The position numbers and the translations under genes are program-made. DNA of 46,167 bases from Hymenobacter sp. Its GTDB lineage: Bacteria > Bacteroidota > Bacteroidia > Cytophagales > Hymenobacteraceae. The notes under the pieces were generated by a model. It was given only the letters and a program-made list of their open reading frames with translations, was not told where the DNA came from and did no database searches. The stretch covers positions 1 through 46,167 of the forward strand of contig JANXNW010000266.1 in NCBI GenBank assembly GCA_025353905.1, written 5' to 3'. Below are positions 27,502 through 36,028 of this stretch, in pieces. Numbering within the stretch: the stretch's first letter is position 1; the number at the start of each line of letters is the position of its first letter.

Positions 27502-30084
27502 TCAGAACCGGGCCACCACCTTCACGTTCACCACCCGCTGCGAGAGGTAGCTTGGCACGGCGTAAGTGCGGCCATTCACGTCCTGCAGGTAGCTGTAGCC
27601 GGCCACGTTGTTGGCCCCGAGCAGGTTGAGAATTTCCAGGCCCAGCCAAAGGCTTTCCAGGTCGCCGCGGCGGGTTTTGGGACCGCCCGCGCGCAGGCTC
27701 ACCACCTTGGAAAAGCCCAGGTCCACGCGCTGGTAGGCGCGGGTCAGGGCCTCATCGCCCCGAAACTGGGGCAGGCCGGGCGGACTGAAGGGCAGGCCGG
27801 TGCCGAAGACCAGGTTCAGGTAGCCGCGCACCGAAGGGTTGTCAGGCAAATGGTCCTGGAAGAAGATGCTGGCCGTCAGGCGCTGGTCGGTGGGCCGCCG
27901 CAGCCAGCCCAGCGGGCGCACGCCGGTGCGCTGGGGCGGGTTCTGGTCGCTGTAAAGCGTCACGGTATCGCCCGGAGCAGTCCGGTTTTCGCGGCTCGTG
28001 AGCAAACCCAGGCTCAGCCACGACTCGACGCCCTTCACGAACTCGCCGCTGAGCCGCGTTTCCAAGCCCGCCACGTAAGCCGTGGCCGAGTTACGGGCCA
28101 GGTAGCGTAGGCGCACGTTGTCCACCTCATAGGGCACGACGTCGGTCAGGTGCTTATAATACGCTTCGGTATTGAGCTGAAACGGGCGGTCCATGATGCG
28201 CAGCCGTACCTGCCGGCCCACCACCACTTGCCACGAGCGCTGGGCGCGCAAGGCCGGGTTGAGCTGCCCGGCCGGGTCGCGCAGCTCGCGGTAAAACGGG
28301 GGCTGGTCGTAGGCCCCGCCCGCCAGCTTCCAGAACGAGGTCGGGTGGCGGCGGTCACGGCTCGACAGCTGCACCCGCGGGCTGACGAGCAGCTGCTGAT
28401 TCACGGACCAGTAGTGCGCCCGCACCCCAAAAGTGAGCGTCCGCAGCGAGTCGAGCTGCCAGCTGTCCTGCGCGTAGCCCTGGGTGCGCTGGCTTTGCAA
28501 ACCCAAATCAGCGGCCAGGCGGGTGCGGCACGCGTCGGGCACGTAGCCGGCCGAATCAGCGAAGCTGTACTCGTCGAGCTGGTCGCGGATGCTTTCGCGG
28601 CCGGTTTTCAGCCCGAAGCGCACGGTGTGGCGACTCGCGGTCGGGTCGCCCCCGGCAGTACCAGGCAGCCAGCGCCCGCGCAGCTCGGCCGTAAATATCT
28701 GGGCCGTGAGGTTATTGCGGGCGTGATTAAAAGCTGAGCCAATGTTGCGCTCACGCACCGTTTTGTTGAAGTCCAGGCTGGTCGGGTCACGGTTCACCTC
28801 GGCGAAGGTGTAGGCCGCCTCGACATCCCGAAACTCCAGCTCGCGCGTGAGCAGGGCCGAGCCGAGCGCCTCCACTTGCAGGCCGGGGCTGAAGTTATGC
28901 TTCAGGCTCAAGCCCCCCTGGTACGTGTCGTACTGCATCCGCTCCCGGCCGTCGTAGAAGATGCTGACCCTCGAAATCTGATTGTCGCCCGTCGAAAACG
29001 ACACCTGCCCGCTCACCGGCACGAAGCGGTAGTCGTTGTGGGCCAGCACCCCGAGCAGGCCCAGGCTGGTGCGTTGCAAGTCGCTTTTCGGCCCCAGGCC
29101 AATGTTTACGTACGTCTGCGCGTCGTAAAACGTCGGGTTGTACTGGCCCTGCTGCTGCCGCAGGGCGTTGAACACGTACTGCGCGTTGCGGTAGCGCACC
29201 CCGGCCAGGTAGCTCACCCGCCCGCTGGCCGAGCGGGCCTCCGCGTGGGCCGAGCCGCCGACAAGACTGGCCGTGGCCGAAGCCGCGAACCGCTCCGGCT
29301 CTTTGTACTGAATATCGAGCACCGAGGACAGCTTGTCGCCGTAGCGCGGCTGCCAGCCGCCGGTGCTGAAATCGACTTTGGCCACCAGGTCGGGGTTGAT
29401 GAAGCTGAGGCCCTCCTGCTGCGCCTGGCTGACCAGAAACGGCCGGTACACTTCGAAGCCATTGACGTAGAGCAGGTTCTCGTCGTAGTTGCCGCCCCGC
29501 ACCGAGTAAGTGCTCGTCAGCTCGTTGTTGCTCACCACGCCGGGCAGGGTTTTGAGCACGGCGTTGAAATCGCCGAAGGGCGAAGGCAGCACCTGGGCCG
29601 TGCGCGGGTCGAGCTGAATGAGGCTGGCCTGCTCGCGCGAGTCGGCCGTGGCCGAGCGGCCCCGCACCGACACGCTGCCCAGGGCCTGCACGTCGACTTG
29701 CAGCGTGAGCACGGGCACGGCCACCTCAGCAGTGCCCGGTGCCACGCGCAACAATTGCCGCAGCGGCCGGTAGCCGAGCCGCCGCAGCACGAGCACGTAC
29801 GCGCCGCCGCCCGCGCTCATCGGCCGCGCCACGCGCAGCGCAAACTGCCCGCCCGCGTCGGTGCTCGTGCCCCCGGCCTGGCCTTCCACCGCGACGGCCA
29901 CGAATTCGAGCGGCTGCCCGCGCCCGTCGCGGACGCTGCCACGCAGCGTTAGGTTGTCGGCCACCGTAGCGGCCGGCTGCTGGGCCAGGGCCGATTGCGC
30001 GGTCAGCAGCCAGGTTAGGTAAACAAAAAGGGAAAACTTGCGCGACACCGTAGAATTGAAAAGTAGTAACTGCCCGCCGCTCAC
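27502..30084 (-). CDS. TonB-dependent receptor with carboxypeptidase-regulatory-like N-terminal domain
   Basis: LRGSVRDGRGQPLEFVAVAVEG...TDAGGQFAL; plug SVRGGNYDENLLYVNGFEVYRP; long beta barrel. Confidence 0.9.
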   Translation of the reverse strand: MSGGQLLLFNSTVSRKFSLFVYLTWLLTAQSALAQQPAATVADNLTLRGSVRDGRGQPLEFVAVAVEGQAGGTSTDAGGQFALRVARPMSAGGGAYVLVLRRLGYRPLRQLLRVAPGTAEVAVPVLTLQVDVQALGSVSVRGRSATADSREQASLIQLDPRTAQVLPSPFGDFNAVLKTLPGVVSNNELTSTYSVRGGNYDENLLYVNGFEVYRPFLVSQAQQEGLSFINPDLVAKVDFSTGGWQPRYGDKLSSVLDIQYKEPERFAASATASLVGGSAHAEARSASGRVSYLAGVRYRNAQYVFNALRQQQGQYNPTFYDAQTYVNIGLGPKSDLQRTSLGLLGVLAHNDYRFVPVSGQVSFSTGDNQISRVSIFYDGRERMQYDTYQGGLSLKHNFSPGLQVEALGSALLTRELEFRDVEAAYTFAEVNRDPTSLDFNKTVRERNIGSAFNHARNNLTAQIFTAELRGRWLPGTAGGDPTASRHTVRFGLKTGRESIRDQLDEYSFADSAGYVPDACRTRLAADLGLQSQRTQGYAQDSWQLDSLRTLTFGVRAHYWSVNQQLLVSPRVQLSSRDRRHPTSFWKLAGGAYDQPPFYRELRDPAGQLNPALRAQRSWQVVVGRQVRLRIMDRPFQLNTEAYYKHLTDVVPYEVDNVRLRYLARNSATAYVAGLETRLSGEFVKGVESWLSLGLLTSRENRTAPGDTVTLYSDQNPPQRTGVRPLGWLRRPTDQRLTASIFFQDHLPDNPSVRGYLNLVFGTGLPFSPPGLPQFRGDEALTRAYQRVDLGFSKVVSLRAGGPKTRRGDLESLWLGLEILNLLGANNVAGYSYLQDVNGRTYAVPSYLSQRVVNVKVVARF

Positions 30085-30093
30085 CCGGCTGAA

Positions 30094-30636
30094 TCAAGAC
30101 GCGGCCCCCGCTGACAGGCCCGTCCGAAAGCCCACGGGTGGCCGCTCCATTGACTCAGGTTCCAGCAACTCCTTGAGCAAGGTATAGATTTCGCGGATGT
30201 GGTCGCTGCTGCGGCTCTGCTCGTTTTCCAGGGCTTCAATCTTTCCCAGCAGGTCCGCGTAGCTCGTCACCCACTGCCGCATTTTCACAAAGACCCGCAT
30301 AATCTGAATGTTCACCTCAATGGCCCGCTCGCTGCTCAGCACCGACGAGAGCATGGCCACGCCTTGTTCGGTGAAGGCAAACGGGGCATACCGCTGACCG
30401 CCCCAACTTGAGGTCACATTCTGTGACCTCAAGTTTTCGGTTTCGACTTTAGTCAGCTCAAACATGAAATCGGCCGGGAAACGCGCCCGGTTACGGCGCA
30501 CGGCTTGCTTGAGCTGCTTCGTCGCCACGCCGTAAAGCTCGGCCAGGTCGGCATCGAGCAGCACCTTTTGGTCGCGAACGCGGTGAATTTTGCGAAATAA
30601 GATTTCCTCTGGTAAAGCTTCCGATATTTCCAGCAT
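30094..30636 (-). CDS. ORF6N domain DNA-binding protein
   Basis: IHRVRDQKVLLDADLAELYGVATKQLKQAVRRNRARFPADFMFELT...YAPFAFTEQGVAMLSSVLSSERA. Confidence 0.9.
   Translation of the reverse strand: MLEISEALPEEILFRKIHRVRDQKVLLDADLAELYGVATKQLKQAVRRNRARFPADFMFELTKVETENLRSQNVTSSWGGQRYAPFAFTEQGVAMLSSVLSSERAIEVNIQIMRVFVKMRQWVTSYADLLGKIEALENEQSRSSDHIREIYTLLKELLEPESMERPPVGFRTGLSAGAAS
30405..30435. repeat. perfect 14-bp inverted repeat with 3-nt loop inside the ORF6N gene
   Basis: AACTTGAGGTCACA-TTC-TGTGACCTCAAGTT. Confidence 0.9.
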
Positions 30637-30665
30637 GGGTGATTAAGTTCAGTGATTTGGCATGG

Positions 30666-31379
30666 TCAAGTAAGCTCTGTCGTCCCCTCCCGCAGTTGCG
30701 CCCGCAGCGCGGCGAGCGTGGCCACCGGCCCGCCCGCCCCGCCCCGAAATACGAACGAGCCGGCCACGAGCACGTCGGCCCCGGCCTGCACGAGCGCACT
30801 GGCATTGGCCGCGCTCACGCCGCCGTCCACCTCGATGAGCGCATCGGAGCCGCAGTCGAGCAATAACTCCTTCAGAACGGCGACCTTGTGCAGCGTATGC
30901 GGAATAAAGGCTTGACCCCCGAAGCCGGGGTTCACGGCCATGAGCAGCACCACGTCGAGGTCGGCAACAATGTCCTGGAGCAGACTCACCGGGGTGGCCG
31001 GATTCAGGGCCACGCCGGCGGTGCAGCCCAGGCCGCGGATTTGCTCGACCACGCGGTGCAGGTGCGGGCAGGCTTCGTAGTGCACGGTAATGTTCGAGGC
31101 GCCCGCCTCGCGGAACTGCGCCAGGTAGTGCTGGGGCTGCTCTATCATCAGGTGCACGTCAATCGGCTGCCGGGCGTGGGGGCGCAGCGCTTCGAGCACG
31201 GGCAGCCCGAACGAGATATTGGGCACGAAACGGCCGTCCATCACGTCGAAGTGCAGCCAGTCGGCTTCGGCCGTGGCCAGCAGCTCGGCCGTGGCTTGCA
31301 GGTTGGCCAGGTCGGAAGCCAGCAGCGAGGGAGCCAGCAGCGGCTCGGGGCGGCGGCGAGCGGCGGAAGCGTGAGTCAT
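30666..31379 (-). CDS. rpe: ribulose-phosphate 3-epimerase
   Basis: LLAPSLLASDLANLQ, HFDVMDGRFVPNISFG, VDVHLMIEQP, LLMAVNPGFGGQAFIP, IEVDGGVSAANA. Confidence 0.95.
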   Translation of the reverse strand: MTHASAARRRPEPLLAPSLLASDLANLQATAELLATAEADWLHFDVMDGRFVPNISFGLPVLEALRPHARQPIDVHLMIEQPQHYLAQFREAGASNITVHYEACPHLHRVVEQIRGLGCTAGVALNPATPVSLLQDIVADLDVVLLMAVNPGFGGQAFIPHTLHKVAVLKELLLDCGSDALIEVDGGVSAANASALVQAGADVLVAGSFVFRGGAGGPVATLAALRAQLREGTTELT

Positions 31380-31385
31380 GGTGGG

Positions 31386-31393
31386 CAAAAGTA
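31386..31393 (-). promoter_or_regulatory. -7-like element TACTTTTG upstream of rpe
   Basis: Matches TAnnTTTG directly upstream of the rpe start. Confidence 0.35.
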
Positions 31394-31445
31394 CGGCCGC
31401 TCCCGCCTGCTGACCCGGCCTGCTGACCCGGCCTACGGACTCCGC

Positions 31446-32432
31446 CTACTGCCCGGTGCGCCCCAGGTAGCGCGCGGCCTGGGCTCGCAGCGGGGCGGTG
31501 TTGGCCAGCGAGATGATGTCGCGCAGCGCGGCACGCTTGTCGCGGGCCTGGGCGTAGTACGCTTCGCAAATGCGAAAGCCGATGAAGTAGCCCAGCGCGC
31601 CCGGCTGCCCGGTAGCAGGGTCGGCCGAGGTCAGAAACCACTTGGCCACTAGTGGCTGCTGGGCTTCGCGCGCAAACTGCCGCCGCAGCTCGGCCTCGTG
31701 GCGGCGGCCGTAGGCAAACGCCTCCCCCGACCCCAGCCGGCCACTCAGCCGGAAGGCGACATATTCGGCCGCGCCTTCCAGCAGGGCCCCGTCCAGGTTG
31801 GTGCGGGCATTTCGAAGCTGCTGCTGTCCGTGCACCAGCTCGTGCAGGCACACGGTGGGCAGCGCCGCCACCGGCGAAACGCCGCCCCGCAGGTCCGGCC
31901 GCAGCTCGGCCAGCGGCGGGGCGGGCGGGGCGCACTTGAGCTCGGCTCCCACGTAGAGCAAATTTCCGAAGCTCGTGCCGCCGACCTCAAACTTGCCAAT
32001 GGCGAAATACAAATCCGGAAACGTACTGGCCTCATACGCCCGCTTGAGCTGCCGGGCCGCCCGCAGAATGGCGGCTTTTTGCGAACCAATGCGCTGGGTG
32101 GCGGGCCGAATAGCAGCCAGGTAGCGCCGGTGCGTCCGCCAGGCCGCCAGAAAATCGGCGGCCGAGGCGTGGGCGGCTGCCACGTAGGTGCGCAAGCCGG
32201 GCGTGGCCGGGGCCAGGTACTGGGTCTCGACCAGGGCGAGGCTGTCGGCCCGGCTACCGGCCGTGGCCAGCTGGTCGTAGGTGCGCCAGAAACGGTCCAC
32301 GTCGGCCCACTCCACGCGCAGGCTGTCGGGGTTAGGCTGGGCCGGCCGGGTCGCTTGCCCGTGGGCGGGCCAGGCTCCGGTCAGCAGCCAGGTCAACCCG
32401 GTCAGGGACAGAAGCAGGAGTCGGGCGCGCAT
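31446..32432 (-). CDS. putative secreted Zn-dependent protease (DUF2268-like)
   Basis: Signal peptide; HELVH (HExxH) with downstream LLEGAAEYVAF. Confidence 0.65.
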   Translation of the reverse strand: MRARLLLLSLTGLTWLLTGAWPAHGQATRPAQPNPDSLRVEWADVDRFWRTYDQLATAGSRADSLALVETQYLAPATPGLRTYVAAAHASAADFLAAWRTHRRYLAAIRPATQRIGSQKAAILRAARQLKRAYEASTFPDLYFAIGKFEVGGTSFGNLLYVGAELKCAPPAPPLAELRPDLRGGVSPVAALPTVCLHELVHGQQQLRNARTNLDGALLEGAAEYVAFRLSGRLGSGEAFAYGRRHEAELRRQFAREAQQPLVAKWFLTSADPATGQPGALGYFIGFRICEAYYAQARDKRAALRDIISLANTAPLRAQAARYLGRTGQ

Positions 32433-32521
32433 GGCAGTAAGCGGGAGTAAGTGGAAGCACCCGAACGGGTTAGCCTCAACGAATGTACCGACCAGCCGGG
32501 CACGGCATCAGGCGCTTACTC

Positions 32522-32552
32522 AAAAAAGCCCACCAACACGGGTTGGTGGGCT
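32522..32552 (-). terminator. rho-independent terminator, minus strand
   Basis: AGCCCACCAA CCCGTG TTGGTGGGCT followed by TTTTT on the minus strand. Confidence 0.85.
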
Positions 32553-32631
32553 GATGGCAGGGATTGACGGACTGGTTTTAGGCACGCTGCCCGACGGCCC
32601 TGCACTGCCGGCTGGAGCTTACCGCAGAGGC

Positions 32632-32955
32632 TTACTCCGCCTTTTTCTCGAACGGGCGCCAGTCGAGCTCGCCGCTTTCCTTGCGACGCAGAAAGTACGT
32701 CTGGTCGTCGTCCTCGCGCTTGCCGAAGGTCAGGTCGGCCTTGCAGTCGCGGCACTTCACGCTGGTGTACTTGAACTTGCCCTGGGCCACGCGCGAGCCC
32801 AAATCGAGGTTGTCGGAGCCGCAGATGCCACAAGCGGCCACGTCGGTGAAGCTGAGCCGGTCGTACTCAGCCACCACTTCGTGAAAATTCTTGCCTTCCA
32901 CCGTGAAGTGAAACTGGCGGCGCCCGATGCGCTTGGTCGTCATCAACTGGAGCAT
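32632..32955 (-). CDS. small zinc-ribbon protein
   Basis: Two Cys pairs CGICGSD...CRDC; TYFLRRKESGELDWRPFEKK. Confidence 0.65.
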   Translation of the reverse strand: MLQLMTTKRIGRRQFHFTVEGKNFHEVVAEYDRLSFTDVAACGICGSDNLDLGSRVAQGKFKYTSVKCRDCKADLTFGKREDDDQTYFLRRKESGELDWRPFEKKAE

Positions 32956-33233
32956 AAAAAAGAATGGCTGATTGCCGGGGGAAAGGTACGACCAAGTTTC
33001 AGAATTCCCAATTTTACTGGCAATATCAGGCTTGATTCTTTAGTAAAAATATTGCGACTGACTACGCAAGCCCGCTCTATTTACCGCCTTGCGCCGTGGA
33101 TTCCATGGCTGCTTGAGCCGTTCGGGAAGTTGGCTACGCCGGCCTATGGCTCGCGCAGAGAACGCAAAGTTTAGCCGCAGAAGGCTGTAGAGCCGAGCGG
33201 TCAATCTGTTTTAAAGCCCTGTTGTACTGATGG

Positions 33234-34931
33234 CTACTCGACCACGAACCGCGCCGACCGCGCCGACTTGCCGCCCGGCAACCGCACCCGCGCCACGTAC
33301 ACCCCCGGCGCGAGGCCGCCCACTGGCAAGCTCAGCGCCACCGTCGCGCCGCCCCCGGCCGCCACCCGCTGCCCGGTCACGAGCCGGCCGCGCTCGTCGA
33401 ACACTTCCGCGCGCAACGCCTGCCCGCGCCAGGACAGCGGCAGGGCCAGCAGCAGCAGCGCCTGCCCCTGGCTGGGGTTCGGAAAGACGCGCAGCTCCTC
33501 GTCAGCGGCCGCGACGGGCGGCACGGCGGCCAGCGGCGCTTGCAGCAAACTCAGCGCCCGCACCCCGTCCACGATGCCGTAGCCGAGGGAGTTATCCGGA
33601 TTCGGGGCCTGGGAGCCGCTGTTGCGCAGGGCCAGCAGCACCTGCTGAGCCGTGAGCGCGGGGTTAGCCTGCCAGAGCGCGGCCGCCAGCCCGGCCAGCT
33701 CGGGGCAGGCGTAGGACGTGCCGTTGCCGCGCACGATGCCGCCGCTGGGCGTGAGCACGGCCGAGGCCACGCCCATGGCCGCCAGCGTGGGCTTAATCCG
33801 GCCGTCGGCCGTGGGGCCGTAGGAACTGAAGCCCGCCCGGTTGCGCAGCGAATCCACGGCCCCGACGGTGAGAATGCTGTCGGCGTCGGCCGGCGCGCTG
33901 ATGTAGCGCCAGCTCTGGTTGCCGTCGTTGCCGGCCGATACCACGACGAGCATCCCGGCGCGCGCCGCGCCGAGCGCGGCCCGGCTGGCAATGGTCGTGC
34001 GCCCGTCGAGCTCGGCGTAGCGGTGCGAAAGCCGCGGCAGGTCGAAAGCCGTGTAGCCCACCGACGAGCTGATGACGTCTACTCCCACCGAATCGGCGTA
34101 TTCGGCGGCGGCCAGCCAATTGGCTTCTTCCACCGGGGCCTCACTCGTGGCGTCTTCCGTCAGGCAGAGGTGGTAGCTGGCCCCCGGCGCGGTGCCCACG
34201 TAGTAGCCGGGCAGCTCGGCGGCCATCGTGCTCAGGCAGGCCGTGCCGTGGCCGTTGCGCAGAAACACCTGCCGGTTGCCGTCCACGAAGTTGCGGGTGC
34301 TGAGCAGCCGCCCCGGCGCCCGCAGGTTTTGCAGGCTCGTTATCTGGTCCACGCCCGGAAAGCCCGCGTCGAACACGGCAATCTGCATTCCCTGGCCCGC
34401 GAAGCCGGCCTGCTGCAAGGCCACGGCCCCGATGAGCTGATTCTGGGCAAAAGCCCGGCCGTAGCGCCCGCGCGGCGTGGTGGGCGCAGCCGGCACGGGC
34501 GTGGGCACCACGGCCGGGGCCGGCACCACGGCGCTCGGCGGGCGCAGGCTCAGCAGCTGCGAGCCAGCCACGGCCGGCAGCGCGGCCACCGCGTCGAGGG
34601 TAAGCGAGTCGCAGACCAGCACCGCCCCGTTGAGCCAGCGCGAGGTGAAAAGCACCCGCGGCGCGCCGCTCACGGCCCGCACCTGGGCCAGGTACGCGGG
34701 GCTGACGGGCAAGTCGCGCGTCCGCACCGCGATGCCCTGGCGGGTGCGTCGGGCCAGCGCCCGCGCCGACAAAAACGCTTCGGGCTGACTCACGCTGTAG
34801 GGCGTACCGGCTTTGTCCTTGAAAAAAACGAAGTAGCGCCGCTCCGAATCCGACCCCTGGGCCTGGACCGGGGAAGCCAGCAGACTCAGCAGCAGGCCGA
34901 ATAAAGTAAGGAGGAGCGGCGAAGATTTCAT
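33234..34931 (-). CDS. S8 (subtilisin-like) serine peptidase with C-terminal T9SS sorting domain
   Basis: VFDAGFPGVD, NGHGTACLSTMA, GNGTSYACPELAGLAAALW; C-terminal VFPNPSQG...LAPGVYVARVRLPGGKSARSARFVVE. Confidence 0.9.
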   Translation of the reverse strand: MKSSPLLLTLFGLLLSLLASPVQAQGSDSERRYFVFFKDKAGTPYSVSQPEAFLSARALARRTRQGIAVRTRDLPVSPAYLAQVRAVSGAPRVLFTSRWLNGAVLVCDSLTLDAVAALPAVAGSQLLSLRPPSAVVPAPAVVPTPVPAAPTTPRGRYGRAFAQNQLIGAVALQQAGFAGQGMQIAVFDAGFPGVDQITSLQNLRAPGRLLSTRNFVDGNRQVFLRNGHGTACLSTMAAELPGYYVGTAPGASYHLCLTEDATSEAPVEEANWLAAAEYADSVGVDVISSSVGYTAFDLPRLSHRYAELDGRTTIASRAALGAARAGMLVVVSAGNDGNQSWRYISAPADADSILTVGAVDSLRNRAGFSSYGPTADGRIKPTLAAMGVASAVLTPSGGIVRGNGTSYACPELAGLAAALWQANPALTAQQVLLALRNSGSQAPNPDNSLGYGIVDGVRALSLLQAPLAAVPPVAAADEELRVFPNPSQGQALLLLALPLSWRGQALRAEVFDERGRLVTGQRVAAGGGATVALSLPVGGLAPGVYVARVRLPGGKSARSARFVVE

Positions 34932-34946
34932 GAGGGGTGGTTTTTT

Positions 34947-35168
34947 GTCAGTTGTCAGTTGCTTGTTGTCAGTTGTCAGTTATTTGGTCATTGCGAGCAT
35001 ATTGCGCATCGAGCAAGGGACGACGCAATCGCACCTGTTGAGCCGTGCCTGACGAGTTGAACAATGAGCCGAACAGGTGCGATTGCTTCGCTGCGCTCGA
35101 TGCGCAACATACTCGCAATGAACAAATAACTGACAACGAATAGCTGACAACATGCAACTGACAACTAA
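34947..35168. repeat. composite REP-like element: about 50-bp inverted arms flanked by GTCAGTT heptamer arrays
   Basis: Arms 34988-35039 and 35072-35121; GTCAGTT at 34947, 34954, 34968, 34975 (7-nt phase); AACTGAC/GCTGAC copies inverted at 35127-35165. Confidence 0.9.
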
Positions 35169-35169
35169 C

Positions 35170-35922
35170 TCACAACACGCCCGTTTCTATGAGCACCTCC
35201 TGCCGGGAATCGCCGTTCTGCACCACGCCGGGCGTGAGCGTTTGCAGGCCATTGGAGTCGGTGGTGAAGGTGAAATAGCGAAAGCGGCGGCGCAGCACCC
35301 GGCCCACGTCGCGAGCATACACCTGGCGCAGCCCGCGTTGGTAAAAGGCATTGAGGTCTTCGACGGCCCGCTCGCCCGGCTTGGCCGGCAGCGTGGCGCG
35401 GGTGCTGAGCGTGACGGGGTAATTTTTGGCCGGCAACCCGCCCATCGCCGGCGTGGTGAAGGCCCCGCCCACGCTGGCCGCGTAGAAGCGGCTGCGGCTG
35501 GTAATCGTGTCGGGCGTGTTGGTGAAAGCGTTCGCGTTCCAGCCCCGGCTGGCCTGGGGCGGATAAATCAGCTCGACCGTGCGCACGTTGTCGCGGGTCA
35601 GCAGCACGGCTTTGGGCAGAGCTTGCACGACGAGCACCGAATCGTCGGCCCAGGCAGCGGCGGCCGAGGCCCGGCGCGCGCGCACCAGCCGGAATGCCGG
35701 CAGCCCGGCCGCGTCCGTAAACTGCTCGCGCACTACCTCGCGCAACTGGTAGTTGCTCACGCTCAACTTGCCGTTGGTCCAGCTCGAATCAGCCACGGCG
35801 TAAGTGCGGTACGCGTTCAGGGCCAGCGGGAAATAGTCGTCGAGCGCGGGCGCGACCACCGACTCGGTGCGGCAGCCTGCCAGCAGCAGCAACGCGCTCA
35901 GCAAATAAAAGCGGTTTTTCAT
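35170..35922 (-). CDS. putative lipoprotein
   Basis: MKNRFYLLSALLLLAGCRTE lipobox; 250 aa. Confidence 0.65.
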   Translation of the reverse strand: MKNRFYLLSALLLLAGCRTESVVAPALDDYFPLALNAYRTYAVADSSWTNGKLSVSNYQLREVVREQFTDAAGLPAFRLVRARRASAAAAWADDSVLVVQALPKAVLLTRDNVRTVELIYPPQASRGWNANAFTNTPDTITSRSRFYAASVGGAFTTPAMGGLPAKNYPVTLSTRATLPAKPGERAVEDLNAFYQRGLRQVYARDVGRVLRRRFRYFTFTTDSNGLQTLTPGVVQNGDSRQEVLIETGVL

Positions 35923-35935
35923 GCGGTGAAGTTAA

Positions 35936-36028
35936 GGGATTAGGGATGAGGGATTAGAGATTAGGGACGCAGGATGAGAGGCAGAAAACCGCATCCCTAA
36001 TCCTTAATCCCTCATCCCTCATCCCCAA
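35936..36028. repeat. inverted pair of GGGATTA/TCCCTAA-type heptamer arrays overlapping the mnmA 3' end
   Basis: GGGATTA GGGATGA GGGATTA GAGATTA ... (35936-) and TCCCTAA TCCTTAA TCCCTCA TCCCTCA TCCCCAA (35994-36028); mnmA stop at 36012-36014. Confidence 0.9.

Noticed and set aside
34947-35168. Insertion sequence with terminal inverted repeats
   Set aside because: Only about 220 bp and no transposase coding capacity; better described as a REP-like or MITE-like element.
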